Assembly (NCBI RefSeq): GCF_003248355.1
Contig: NZ_QKWY01000002.1
Coordinates: forward strand, 806,001-870,000
DNA from: Streptomyces sp. AC1-42W
GTDB taxonomy: Bacteria; Actinomycetota; Actinomycetes; Streptomycetales; Streptomycetaceae
Reading direction: 5' to 3'
Length of the DNA: 64,000 nucleotides
Below, one piece after another: positions 16,414 to 24,046 of this stretch; position 1 is the stretch's first letter; every line of letters starts with the position of its first letter. The notes under the pieces were generated by a model that searched no databases, had not been told where the DNA came from, and saw only the letters and a program-made list of their open reading frames with translations. The position numbers were made by a program, and so were the translations under genes.

Positions 16414-17004
16414 ATGAACACATCGCCGAGTTCGCTGCGCCGGAGCGAGAGCTCACGCAGGGCGACGCTGCAAGCGGCCCTGGACCTGTGTACGGAGCGG
16501 GGCTACGGCCGGGTCACGATCGAGGGCATCGCGGCGCGGGCGGGCGTCAGCAAGAAGACGATCTACCGCTGGTGGCCCTCGAAGAGCGCGATTCTGCTGG
16601 AAGCGTTCACGGAGATGCTGGTGTCCGCGACCCCGTTCATCGACACCGGGGACATCGCGCAGGACCTGCGCACCCACATCACGGGCGCGGTCGCGGTCCT
16701 CGGCGTACCCCCGTTCGGCCCGGCCTACGCGGGCATCCTCTCCGAGCTGCACCACGACGACGAGCTGGCCGAAACTGTACGCACGCAGCTCATCGGACCG
16801 CGCTTCGATGAGGCGGTCGGTCGGCTCCGCAGCGCGCAGGACCAGGGGCAGATCCCACCGGGCGCGGATCTGCGGCTGGCGGTCGAGATGCTGTACGGCC
16901 CGCTGTACTACCGCCATGTGCTGCGCAAGCCGATGCAGACGGAGCAGGAGGTGTCGAACCTGGTGGACCACGTGCTGCGGTCGCTGGGGGCGGCGTCGGG
17001 CTGA
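16414..17004 (+). CDS. TetR/AcrR-family transcriptional regulator
   Basis: A 196-aa repressor with an N-terminal helix-turn-helix (TIEGIAARAGVSKKTIYRWW, about 35-54) and a C-terminal ligand domain ending LVDHVLRSLGAA. ATG 16414 is preceded by a possible -10 (TATGCT) only 5 bases away, so the mRNA may be leaderless. It sits directly after the ruined ABC exporter, which it probably once controlled; that target is now lost. Confidence 0.88.
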   Translation: MNTSPSSLRRSESSRRATLQAALDLCTERGYGRVTIEGIAARAGVSKKTIYRWWPSKSAILLEAFTEMLVSATPFIDTGDIAQDLRTHITGAVAVLGVPPFGPAYAGILSELHHDDELAETVRTQLIGPRFDEAVGRLRSAQDQGQIPPGADLRLAVEMLYGPLYYRHVLRKPMQTEQEVSNLVDHVLRSLGAASG

Positions 17005-17011
17005 GCGCGCC

Positions 17012-17818
17012 TCAGCGGAAGAGGCGTTCCAGCACGACGGCTATGCCGTCCTCCTCGTTGGACAGCGTGACCTCGTCGGCCGCCGCGCGCAGGGCCGGGT
17101 GGGCGTTGCCCATCGCGACGCCGTAGCCGCAGGCGCGGAACATCGGCAGATCGTTCGGCATGTCCCCGAAGGCGATCGCGGACGCCGGGTCCACCCCCAG
17201 CTCCTCGGCGGCAAGCGCGATTCCGACGCCCTTGTCGACGCCGTACGGCTGGAGCTCGACGGTCCCGGGACCGGAGTGCGTCACGGTCACCAGGTCCCCG
17301 ACGACCGCGCGGGCCTCGGCGGTCAGCGCCTCGTCGCTCAGCTCCGGATGCCCGATGAGCACCTTGATCACCGGCGCGGCCCACAGCTCGCCCCGGTGCC
17401 GGGTCCGCTGCGCGGGCAGCGTGGCGTGCGCCGGCCGGTAGCCGGGCTCGGCCGGCGTCAGCCCCTCGGGCCCGTCCTGGTCCACCGCCGCGAACACCGG
17501 GCCCACCTGCGCCTCGATCTTCCCCAGCGCGGCGTCGGCCGCCTCCCGGTCCAGCGTCACGGCCCGGACCGTACGCCGCGCCCCGGCGTCGTACACCTGG
17601 GTTCCCTGCCCGCACACGGCGAGCCCCCGGTACCCGAGCCCGTCGAGCAGCGCCCGTACGCCCGGCACGGGCCGCCCGGTGACGACGAGATGCCGGGCCC
17701 CGGCCCCTCGTACCCGGTCCAGCGCGGCCCGCGAACGCGGACTGACGGTGTCGTCGCCACGCAGCAGGCTGCCGTCCAGATCGGTGGCGACGAGGGAGTA
17801 CGGGGGCGGGGTGGGCAT
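17012..17818 (-). CDS. HAD-superfamily hydrolase, Cof type
   Basis: A 268-aa phosphatase. Motif I is ATDLDGSLL (nucleophile Asp near residue 13), motif II is VVTGR, and motif IV is FGDMPNDLPMF, with the large C2-type cap between them that defines the Cof/sugar-phosphatase group. The ending TLSNEEDGIAVVLERL is typical. It converges with the TetR gene (7-base gap). Substrate unknown. Confidence 0.9.
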   Translation of the reverse strand: MPTPPPYSLVATDLDGSLLRGDDTVSPRSRAALDRVRGAGARHLVVTGRPVPGVRALLDGLGYRGLAVCGQGTQVYDAGARRTVRAVTLDREAADAALGKIEAQVGPVFAAVDQDGPEGLTPAEPGYRPAHATLPAQRTRHRGELWAAPVIKVLIGHPELSDEALTAEARAVVGDLVTVTHSGPGTVELQPYGVDKGVGIALAAEELGVDPASAIAFGDMPNDLPMFRACGYGVAMGNAHPALRAAADEVTLSNEEDGIAVVLERLFR

Positions 17819-17851
17819 GCCGACCAGCGTAGGCGGTGCCGGGAACCCGGC

Positions 17852-18061
17852 TCAGACCGCGTGGAACCCGCCCTGCTTGGCCCCGGCCACGAAGGCGGCG
17901 AACGCGTCGGCGCGCAGGGCGAGGGCGGGCCCGCCCGGGTTCTTGGAGTCCCGGACGGGCACGGTGCCGGTGGTGGCCACGAGGTTGGTGGCGACTTGGA
18001 CGCAGTCGCCGCCGTTGTCGCTGTACGAGGAGGTGTACCAGCGGGGCGTTTCAGTGGCCAC
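17852..18061 (-). CDS. DUF397 domain protein (copy 1)
   Basis: A 69-aa protein covering the whole DUF397 domain: WYTSSYSDNGGDCVQVA ... VPVRDSKNPGGPALAL. Such proteins are encoded beside WhiJ-like XRE regulators in Streptomyces and are thought to act with or against them. It is closely similar to the neighbouring 18089-18301 gene and appears to be a local duplicate. Confidence 0.88.
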   Translation of the reverse strand: MATETPRWYTSSYSDNGGDCVQVATNLVATTGTVPVRDSKNPGGPALALRADAFAAFVAGAKQGGFHAV

Positions 18062-18088
18062 GGAGCTTCCCTTCGTAAGGGGGGCGGG

Positions 18089-18301
18089 TCAGACGGTGGT
18101 GTCGAACCCGCCGTCCTTGATACCCGTCACGAAGGCGGTGTACGCGTCGGCACGGAGGCCGAGGGCGGGGCCGCTCGGGACCTTGGAGTCCCGGACGGGG
18201 ACCGTGCCGGTGGCCGGGGCGAGGTTGGTGGCGACCTGAACGCAGTTGCCGCCGTTGTCGCTGTAGGAGGACGTGAACCAGCGGGGGGATTCGGTCGTCA
18301 C
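18089..18301 (-). CDS. DUF397 domain protein (copy 2)
   Basis: A 70-aa DUF397 protein (WFTSSYSDNGGNCVQVA ... DSKVPSGPALGL). Its start ATG 18301 overlaps the stop of the XRE gene by 4 bp (ATGA), so it is translationally coupled to it; copy 1 follows 27 bases later. The three genes form one operon. Confidence 0.9.
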   Translation of the reverse strand: MTTESPRWFTSSYSDNGGNCVQVATNLAPATGTVPVRDSKVPSGPALGLRADAYTAFVTGIKDGGFDTTV

Positions 18302-19134
18302 GAGGTGCCCTTTCGCAGTTGCCTGATCATGGCCACGGACGCTCCTTGGGAGAGAGCTTCGGCCTGTAGCTGATGGTAGGCCGTCAACATGGGTAGTACT
18401 GACGTACTTTCACGGTCCAGATGCCCTTGCGTCTGAGACTCGGCATAGCAGATGACGGACCGATCCGGAAGAGTCAGGAGATTGACGGGCAGGTTGAGGG
18501 TGCGCCGTTCTCCTATCGCGTACGGTGCGATCTGGAGCAGGGTGTTCGGCATCTCGGCGAACTCGATCAGGCGCGCCAGCTGGGCGTCCATGACGTCCGG
18601 TCCACCCACGGGGCGACGGATGCAGCTCTCGTCCATGATGACGAACAGCATGGGCGGCTTGGGACGTACGAGGGCTGCCTGGCGCTCGGCCAGGAACGAG
18701 ACGCGCTCGTCTGCCTGTTCCTGTGTGATGGTCCCGCGCCGCACCGCGCTGTCGGCCAGCACGCGCGCGTACTCGGGTGTCTGCAACAGCCCCGGAATGA
18801 TCCCGATGTCGTACAGGCGGAGTTCGGCGGCTCGCCCCTCGTAGCCGACGTACTGCGGGAAGCCCTCCAGGAGTGAACCGTGCCGGATCTTCCGCCACTC
18901 CTGTTCGAACGTGTCAACGGTTTCCTCGATGCCGAACGCCCTGTCAGCACTGCGCGAAAATCGGAGGGTTGGCATCTTGCGACCAGTTTCCACGGCCGAG
19001 ACGTGGGTGGCGGAGTAGCCCGTCCGCTCGGCCAGCTCCTCCTGCTTCCAGCCGCGAGCCTCGCGCAGTCTGCGGATACGTGCTCCGAAGGCTGCCTGCG
19101 GGCTGCTGTCGGGGTCTAACTCCTTGCGGTTCAA
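18298..19134 (-). CDS. XRE-family regulator with DUF5753 (WhiJ-like)
   Basis: A 278-aa protein: helix-turn-helix at about 18-72 (RIRRLREARGWKQEELAERT, HVSAVETGRK) followed by the DUF5753 domain (about 90-270, IPGLLQTPEYARVLAD, VIMDESCIRRPVGG). WhiJ-type regulators influence development and antibiotic production in Streptomyces. It is divergent from the small genes at 19241-19671 across a 106-bp gap that should hold both promoters. Confidence 0.92.
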   Translation of the reverse strand: MNRKELDPDSSPQAAFGARIRRLREARGWKQEELAERTGYSATHVSAVETGRKMPTLRFSRSADRAFGIEETVDTFEQEWRKIRHGSLLEGFPQYVGYEGRAAELRLYDIGIIPGLLQTPEYARVLADSAVRRGTITQEQADERVSFLAERQAALVRPKPPMLFVIMDESCIRRPVGGPDVMDAQLARLIEFAEMPNTLLQIAPYAIGERRTLNLPVNLLTLPDRSVICYAESQTQGHLDRESTSVLPMLTAYHQLQAEALSQGASVAMIRQLRKGTS

Positions 19135-19240
19135 GAGCTGTCACCGACCTTTCGTTCGTAACCGGCACGTTGAACAGTCCCCGACTCTAGGCCACTCTGA
19201 ACCCGCTTGGTAGTGGAATGGCTACGGAGAGGAATATCTC

Positions 19241-19510
19241 GTGTGCGCTGGTACCGAACAGACCGGGCATAACGCCCAGAATCCCCCAACTCCCGTTGTG
19301 GGGGCGATCGTCGTGGACGTCGCCCGCTGGGAGCAGCCCTTGGTCGGTGAGTTCCGGGGGGTCGTCGGCCCCTACTGGATGCTCCGGGCTCCCAGGGGTG
19401 GCACCGAGTGGGAGGTGCGCCCCGAGCACACGCGGGAGGCCACGCCGGCCGAGCGTCTGGCGGCGCGGACCGCGCGGGAGAACGCCCGGAGCCGGGGTGA
19501 GGTCGCATGA
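19241..19510 (+). CDS. Hypothetical protein, WhiJ-module associated
   Basis: An 89-aa protein (MCAGTEQTGHNAQNPPTP at the start, a hydrophobic VVGAIVVDVARW segment, WMLRAPRGGTEWEV in the middle, an Arg/Ala-rich helix at the end). I do not recognise a domain. Its stop overlaps the next small gene by 4 bp (ATGA) and it is divergent from the XRE regulator, an arrangement often seen for WhiJ-like loci. The GTG start at 19241 is the likeliest; no strong ribosome site is visible. Confidence 0.6.
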   Translation: MCAGTEQTGHNAQNPPTPVVGAIVVDVARWEQPLVGEFRGVVGPYWMLRAPRGGTEWEVRPEHTREATPAERLAARTARENARSRGEVA

Positions 19511-19671
19511 GCGCTCAGCCGGACCGGGAGGCGGCCGAGGGCTGCCGTACGTGCGAACAGTTCGACCTGGAGGAGGCCGTGGCCCGCGCGGAGGGAGACG
19601 GCAGCCGCGAAACGGACTGCCGCGTACTGCGCCGCCGCCACGTCACGGCGGACCACGACGACCGCGCCTGA
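19507..19671 (+). CDS. Small hypothetical protein, 54 aa
   Basis: Starts at ATG 19507, inside the preceding gene's stop (GCATGA), and ends at TGA 19669. The sequence begins MSAQPDREAAEGCRTCEQFD; a CxxC pair (Cys13, Cys16) and a third cysteine (Cys38) suggest metal or redox binding, but this is speculative. Coupling to the upstream gene and Streptomyces-like codon use support it being real. Confidence 0.6.
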   Translation: MSAQPDREAAEGCRTCEQFDLEEAVARAEGDGSRETDCRVLRRRHVTADHDDRA

Positions 19672-19900
19672 AACCACCCGCCTCGACGGCCGGCCGGCCG
19701 GCCGGTCAGACCGGCCGCCAGGCCCTCGCCTCGTCCGCACCGTCGGCGCGGTGAGTCGAGCAACGACACCACCAGCGCCGTCGCGGTGCTCCACGACCTC
19801 AAGATCGACTACGCGTATTCACGGAACAGCTCTCGGCTCTGGCCTGCTGCGAGGTCCAGTGCGCCGGCGTGGAGCGGACGAGACACCCTCGCGTCGTGTT

Positions 19901-19930
19901 TTGCTCCGAGGCGATGGCTTCCGGGACTAT
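19901..19930 (+). promoter_or_regulatory. Candidate leaderless promoter for hisS
   Basis: TTGCTC (19901-19906) and GACTAT (19925-19930) are spaced by 18 bases, and ATG 19937 is 6 bases after the -10, where transcription would begin. No ribosome binding site precedes that ATG, which fits a leaderless mRNA. The 19672-19900 gap otherwise contains a GGCC-repeat palindrome (about 19690-19723) and a short coding-like remnant. Confidence 0.5.
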
Positions 19931-19936
19931 GACCGC

Positions 19937-21265
19937 ATGGCCTCCATGAAGCAGTTCGACCCCGCATCCGGGACCCGCGATTTCCTCGCCGCCGAGTTCG
20001 AGCGGCGCGAACGCGCTTTCGCGACCATCCGTGCAGTGTTCGCCCGGTACGGCTTTCAGCCACTCCAGACCCCGGCGTTCGAGCGGCTGGACGTGCTCAC
20101 CGGCAAGTACGGAGACGAGGGCGACAAACTGATCTTCAAGATTCTTCGGCGCGGTGAGCACGAAGCCACCGGAGAGGCCGACCTTGCCCTTCGCTACGAC
20201 CTCACGGTCCCTCTGGCCCGCGCGGCGGCAGCGTACGGCAGTCAGCTTCCGTCGCCGTACAAGCGGTACGCCATCGCGCCGGTGTGGCGGGCAGACCGGC
20301 CGGGCAAGGGGCGGTTCCGCGAGTTCGTCCAGTGCGACCTGGACATCGTGGGCTCGTCCTCGCCACTGTCCGACGCCGAGATCGTCCTGGCGCTGCACGA
20401 CGCCCTTGAGGCGCTCGGCGTGCCCGAGTTCCGTTTCCTGGTGAACTCGCGGCGCGCCCTGTTCGGTCTGCTGGAGGCGTACGCCGTCCCGGAGGAGCTT
20501 GGTTCCGGTGCGCTGATCACCCTCGACAAGCTCGACAAGCTTTCGCCGGAAGCCGTCGTAAACGAGTTGGTAGCCAGTCGTGGCCTGTCATCGGAGGTGG
20601 CACAGGGCTTGGTCGATGATCTCACCGCGCCCGATGCGGTCGAGCGGGTCAGGGGAGAGCTGAAGTCCAATGAAACCGGTCAGGCTGGTTTGGCGGAGGT
20701 GGATCGACTGCTGGAACTCACCAAGGGCGCGATCCCGGCCGAGCGCATCGCGTTCACGCCAAACCTCGTGCGCGGGCTCGACTACTACAGCGGCATCATC
20801 TTCGAAGTAGTCGCCCCCGGCATGCCCGGATCGATTGCGTCCGGTGGCCGGTACGACGGTCTCATCGGCCGCCTTGGGGGCAAGGAATCCCCCGCCTGCG
20901 GCGGCTCACTGGGCATTGAACGCATCCTGCCCCTGCTCTCACAGGCAGACGAAGCCACCTACTCACAGATTGATGTGGCCGTCACGGTCATGGGCGAGGA
21001 GCAGGCAGCCGACAGCTTTCGGCTTGCGGCCGAGATTCGCCGTGTCGGAGTTCGTACAGGTGTCTACCTCGGGTCAAGTGGGAAGTTCGCCAAACAGATG
21101 AAATGGGCCAGCGACCAAGGAGCCCGTTTCTGCGTGATCTACGGCGCGAACGAACGCGAAGCCGGTACGGTCACACTGCGGGACATGGATAGTGGAGAAC
21201 AGGTCCAGGTCCCGCTCGACCAGGCTGCCGCAGAACTCTCGCGGCGGTGCGCACCATCCAGTTGA
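19937..21265 (+). CDS. hisS: Histidyl-tRNA synthetase, probable second copy
   Basis: A 442-aa class II synthetase that charges tRNA-His. Motif 2 (YKRYAIAPVWRADRPGKGRF), the HisA signature (LVRGLDYYSG) and motif 3 (ACGGSLGIERI) are intact, with a C-terminal anticodon-binding domain (IDVAVTVMGEE ... SSGKFAKQMKWA). It begins KQFDPASGTRDFLAAEFERR, unlike the usual Streptomyces housekeeping HisRS as I recall it, so it is probably an accessory copy. Codon use is slightly less GC-biased than its neighbours. A downstream unknown gene follows 47 bases later, likely co-transcribed. ATG 19946 is an alternative start. Confidence 0.88.
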   Translation: MASMKQFDPASGTRDFLAAEFERRERAFATIRAVFARYGFQPLQTPAFERLDVLTGKYGDEGDKLIFKILRRGEHEATGEADLALRYDLTVPLARAAAAYGSQLPSPYKRYAIAPVWRADRPGKGRFREFVQCDLDIVGSSSPLSDAEIVLALHDALEALGVPEFRFLVNSRRALFGLLEAYAVPEELGSGALITLDKLDKLSPEAVVNELVASRGLSSEVAQGLVDDLTAPDAVERVRGELKSNETGQAGLAEVDRLLELTKGAIPAERIAFTPNLVRGLDYYSGIIFEVVAPGMPGSIASGGRYDGLIGRLGGKESPACGGSLGIERILPLLSQADEATYSQIDVAVTVMGEEQAADSFRLAAEIRRVGVRTGVYLGSSGKFAKQMKWASDQGARFCVIYGANEREAGTVTLRDMDSGEQVQVPLDQAAAELSRRCAPSS

Positions 21266-21312
21266 CACGCAGTGGACCTGTTCCGTTGCCGGCTCGTTCC
21301 GAGGAGGAACGG

Positions 21313-21924
21313 ATGGGAACGCAAGGAGATCGCATCTTCCGGGTCACTGCCGAGAGGGGGTTTCCGGACCCATGGCTCAGCTTCGGGGACTCCCTCTGTG
21401 ATGAGGCTGCCCTGAGCACGGAACTGACGCGTGCCATCAGCAAGGCGCGTAAGGAGCCCGCAGACGGGACGCGCGCAGAGGTGACCCGGCTTTTCCAGGT
21501 GAAGAAGGCGAACCTTCGCCTCTGCGCGGGCATTCTTGATCAGGTTCTGAGCGACTACGACGCATCCGGTATGTGGGGCGTGCTGGACGAGCGAGCCGGC
21601 AGGCTCGACATCGTGGACGTGTTGGAGACCTGGGGCCGCACCCAAGCGCTGCACCCGTTCCCCGTCGTGCTCAGGAGCCTTGAGTTCAACTGGGGCTACA
21701 TGAAGGAGCACGGCGTCCGGGTGTTCTACGAGATGACGCGGGGCTACGTCTCACGGCTCCAGGAGAACACCGAGCGGTGGCATGAAGCCTGGAACGGTGA
21801 AGTCGCTACCGGGGTGGTGGACCGCATCACGTCCGTCGAGTGCGACCTTGCCAGCATCGAAGCGCCGATGCACTGCGACGTGTGCAAGAAGACGATCACG
21901 GCGTTGCTGTACCTCGACGAGTAG
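21313..21924 (+). CDS. Hypothetical protein downstream of hisS
   Basis: A 203-aa soluble protein; no family recognised. ATG 21313 has a very strong ribosome site (GAGGAGG) 5 bases upstream. It is mixed alpha-helical with Trp/Tyr-rich stretches (FPDPWLSFGDSL, LEFNWGYMKEHGVRVF) and ends with CDVCKKTITALLYLDE, a single CxxC. Close spacing to hisS and the terminator after it define a two-gene unit, so a role linked to tRNA-His, histidine or a histidyl adenylate is possible but unproven. Confidence 0.75.
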   Translation: MGTQGDRIFRVTAERGFPDPWLSFGDSLCDEAALSTELTRAISKARKEPADGTRAEVTRLFQVKKANLRLCAGILDQVLSDYDASGMWGVLDERAGRLDIVDVLETWGRTQALHPFPVVLRSLEFNWGYMKEHGVRVFYEMTRGYVSRLQENTERWHEAWNGEVATGVVDRITSVECDLASIEAPMHCDVCKKTITALLYLDE

Positions 21925-21952
21925 CCCGCGGTGACGCACTGGGCATAGCGGA

Positions 21953-22006
21953 GGCCCCCGCTCCGGCACGCGACCTGCCCAGGGTTTGCCGGCCGGAACG
22001 GGGGCT
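21953..22006 (+). terminator. Terminator after the hisS unit
   Basis: GGCCCCCGCTCCGGC (21953-21967) pairs with GCCGGAACGGGGGCT (21992-22006) through 15 pairs, two of them G-T, followed by TCTCTG. Confidence 0.75.
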
Positions 22007-22111
22007 TCTCTGCCAATCTCCCGGCCAACACAAGACTGCAATTTTTGCTGGCAAACCAGGAAACTCTTCCCCGAGCGGGCACCTGTGCCGCTCTTCAACG
22101 GGAGGATTTTC

Positions 22112-22789
22112 ATGTCGGACGTCTGGGACCCGCACGGCAGCCTGCGGCGTGCGCTGTGGATCGGGGGCGCGCAGTGGGCCGGGAAGAGCACGGTCGCCGA
22201 ACTCGTGGCCGGGCAGTACGGGTTGACCGCGTACCACTACGACTACCACGACGCCCGCGGCCACCAGGACCGCCGGATCGCGCGGCGGGTGGCTCGCGGG
22301 GAGCCCGTGGCGGACCCCGCCCCCGAGCAGGTCTGGGTGGACCGGAGCCCGGAGGAGATGGACGCCGAGACGCTGGCCGGCTTCCCGGTCCGGTTCGACT
22401 GGGCGCTGGATGATCTGCGCGCCCTGTTCACCGGCCGCCCGGTGATCGCCGAGGGATGGGGGCTGCGGCCGGAACTCGTCGCGCCGTTGCTCGACTCGCT
22501 CCGGCGCATGGTCGTGCTCGTCCCCACCGAGGAGTTCCGGCAGCACCAGCTCCGGACGCTTCCCCGCGCGGGGGCCCTCGGCGTCCCCGTCGCCGACCCG
22601 GCCCGCGCCCAGGCCAACCGCCTGGCCCGGGACCGGCTGGTGGGCGAGGACGCGGTACGGAACGCCCGCCGCCTCGGCATCCACGTCATCGAGGTGGACG
22701 GAACGCGCGACGCGACGGCCGTGGCGACGGAGGTCGCCGAGCGGTTCGCCCCATACCTCCCCCCGAGACCGTCGTGCGCCGGGTCATGA
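22112..22789 (+). CDS. P-loop nucleotide-binding protein (kinase-like)
   Basis: A 225-aa protein with a Walker A motif near the N-terminus (IGGAQWAGKSTVAE, about 16-29), then RVARGEPVADPAPEQVWVDR, a strand before PVIAEGWGLRPELV, and an Arg-rich lid (QANRLARDRLVGEDAV). The fold resembles small-molecule or nucleoside kinases, but no substrate signature is recognised. GGGAGG lies 6 bases before ATG 22112. The leader contains an unusually AT-rich patch (CAATTTTTGCTGGCAAA, 22039-22055). Confidence 0.75.
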   Translation: MSDVWDPHGSLRRALWIGGAQWAGKSTVAELVAGQYGLTAYHYDYHDARGHQDRRIARRVARGEPVADPAPEQVWVDRSPEEMDAETLAGFPVRFDWALDDLRALFTGRPVIAEGWGLRPELVAPLLDSLRRMVVLVPTEEFRQHQLRTLPRAGALGVPVADPARAQANRLARDRLVGEDAVRNARRLGIHVIEVDGTRDATAVATEVAERFAPYLPPRPSCAGS

Positions 22790-22830
22790 CCCGTAGGTGT
22801 GCGAAAACCCGTTCCGGGTAAGCGAGTCGG

Positions 22831-23526
22831 ATGGACTCTGCGGCGGGGGCGGGGGCGGGGATGGCTGCGACGGTGGGCAGAGGGCGGCGTTTCTGGAGGG
22901 CGTTGACCGATACGGACGCGTGGACGCCCCGGCGGCCCCTGCTCTCCGGGGCGCTCGCCGCGCTCGGGTGCGGGCTGCTGCTGACCGGGGCCGGGGTCAT
23001 GGCGGTCTTCGCCCACGGCGTGCCCGGATACGTGCAGATCCTGTACCTGGTGCCCGTGCTCGGGGGCATGTTCGGCGTGCTGCGGCTCGGGATTCCGGAG
23101 GTGCGGTACGCGCTGCCGATGCTCGTACTCGCCGTACTTCTGATCGCCACGGTGCCGGCCGGCTTCCGCAGCGCGATCCTCGACCTGCGCGGCGAGCACG
23201 TGCAGGTCACGGTCACCGAGGTCGTGCACGAGGGGGGCCGGTCGTACGCCTCCTCCAACCAGTACCACCGCTGCAAGGTCGAGGCGGTGGACGGCCCGCT
23301 CTGGGTCAAGAGCGACGACTCCAAATGCGGCGCCGCCACCCGCCCCGGTGACCGCTTCCAGATCCTGCGCGACCCCGGCAACCTGGTCAGCGCCTCCACG
23401 GACGACAGCACCCCGGTCAGCTTCACGCTCCTGGTGCCGGCGGTGGCCGGCGCACTGCTCCTACTGACGATCCTGGGCGCCCGCAGCCTGAACCACACCA
23501 CCACCAACCAACACCAAAAAGCCTGA
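22831..23526 (+). CDS. Hypothetical membrane protein
   Basis: A 231-aa protein with about four membrane segments (LLSGALAALGCGLLLTGAG, VQILYLVPVLGGMFGVL, LPMLVLAVLLIATVPAG and LVPAVAGALLLLTILGA), with an extracytoplasmic domain between segments 3 and 4 that has two cysteines (YHRCKVEA, DSKCGAA), perhaps disulphide-bonded. No family recognised. The start is uncertain: ATG 22831 or ATG 22861. It converges with the VOC gene, 3 bases apart. Confidence 0.7.
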   Translation: MDSAAGAGAGMAATVGRGRRFWRALTDTDAWTPRRPLLSGALAALGCGLLLTGAGVMAVFAHGVPGYVQILYLVPVLGGMFGVLRLGIPEVRYALPMLVLAVLLIATVPAGFRSAILDLRGEHVQVTVTEVVHEGGRSYASSNQYHRCKVEAVDGPLWVKSDDSKCGAATRPGDRFQILRDPGNLVSASTDDSTPVSFTLLVPAVAGALLLLTILGARSLNHTTTNQHQKA

Positions 23527-23529
23527 CGC

Positions 23530-23979
23530 CTACTCGACGCAGAACTCGTTGCCCTCCGGGTCCGTGAGGATCGTCCACGTGCCGCCCGGTTCGTCCACCT
23601 CGCGCTGGACCTTCGCGCCCAGGGCCTCCAGGCGGGCCACCTCGGCGGCGCGGCCGGCCGGGCCCGAGCGGAGGTCGAGGTGGAGGCGGTTCTTCACCGT
23701 CTTCGGCTCCGGGACGCGCTGGAAGAGCAGGCGGCGGCCCCGGCCGGCCCCGCTGTCCTCGTCGTAGGGGTCGTCCGGGTGCCGCGCGGCCGCCAGGTCG
23801 AGCCAGGCGCGGCGGCCGTGGGCCATGGTCGTCACGGCCTCCGGTACGGCCCCGAGGCCCAGGAGGCGTTCGATCTGGGGGCTGTTGTCCTCGACCTCGT
23901 ACCCCAGGGCCCCGGCCCAGAAGCCGGCCTGGGCGTGCGGGTCGGCGGCGTCGATGACGACCTTCCATTCAAGAGTCAT
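23530..23979 (-). CDS. VOC/glyoxalase-superfamily protein
   Basis: A 149-aa protein from ATG 23979 (MTLEWKVVIDAADPHAQAGF); ATG 23988 adds three residues. The paired beta-alpha-beta pattern, HLDLRSGPAGRAAEVARLEA and ILTDPEGNEFCVE are typical of glyoxalase-like proteins of the vicinal oxygen chelate superfamily, which often bind or modify small toxic compounds. The ligand is not evident. Confidence 0.85.
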   Translation of the reverse strand: MTLEWKVVIDAADPHAQAGFWAGALGYEVEDNSPQIERLLGLGAVPEAVTTMAHGRRAWLDLAAARHPDDPYDEDSGAGRGRRLLFQRVPEPKTVKNRLHLDLRSGPAGRAAEVARLEALGAKVQREVDEPGGTWTILTDPEGNEFCVE

Positions 23980-24046
23980 GCCCCGCATTCTGTCCCGGAG
24001 CGACGGCCGCCGCTCGGATATTCGGCGACCGCCTCCGCCTCGCCGG

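Noticed and set aside
19675..19725. GGCC-rich palindrome considered as CRISPR or attachment site
   Set aside because: Only a short simple-sequence palindrome without spaced repeats or tRNA identity. No CRISPR array was seen anywhere in the window.
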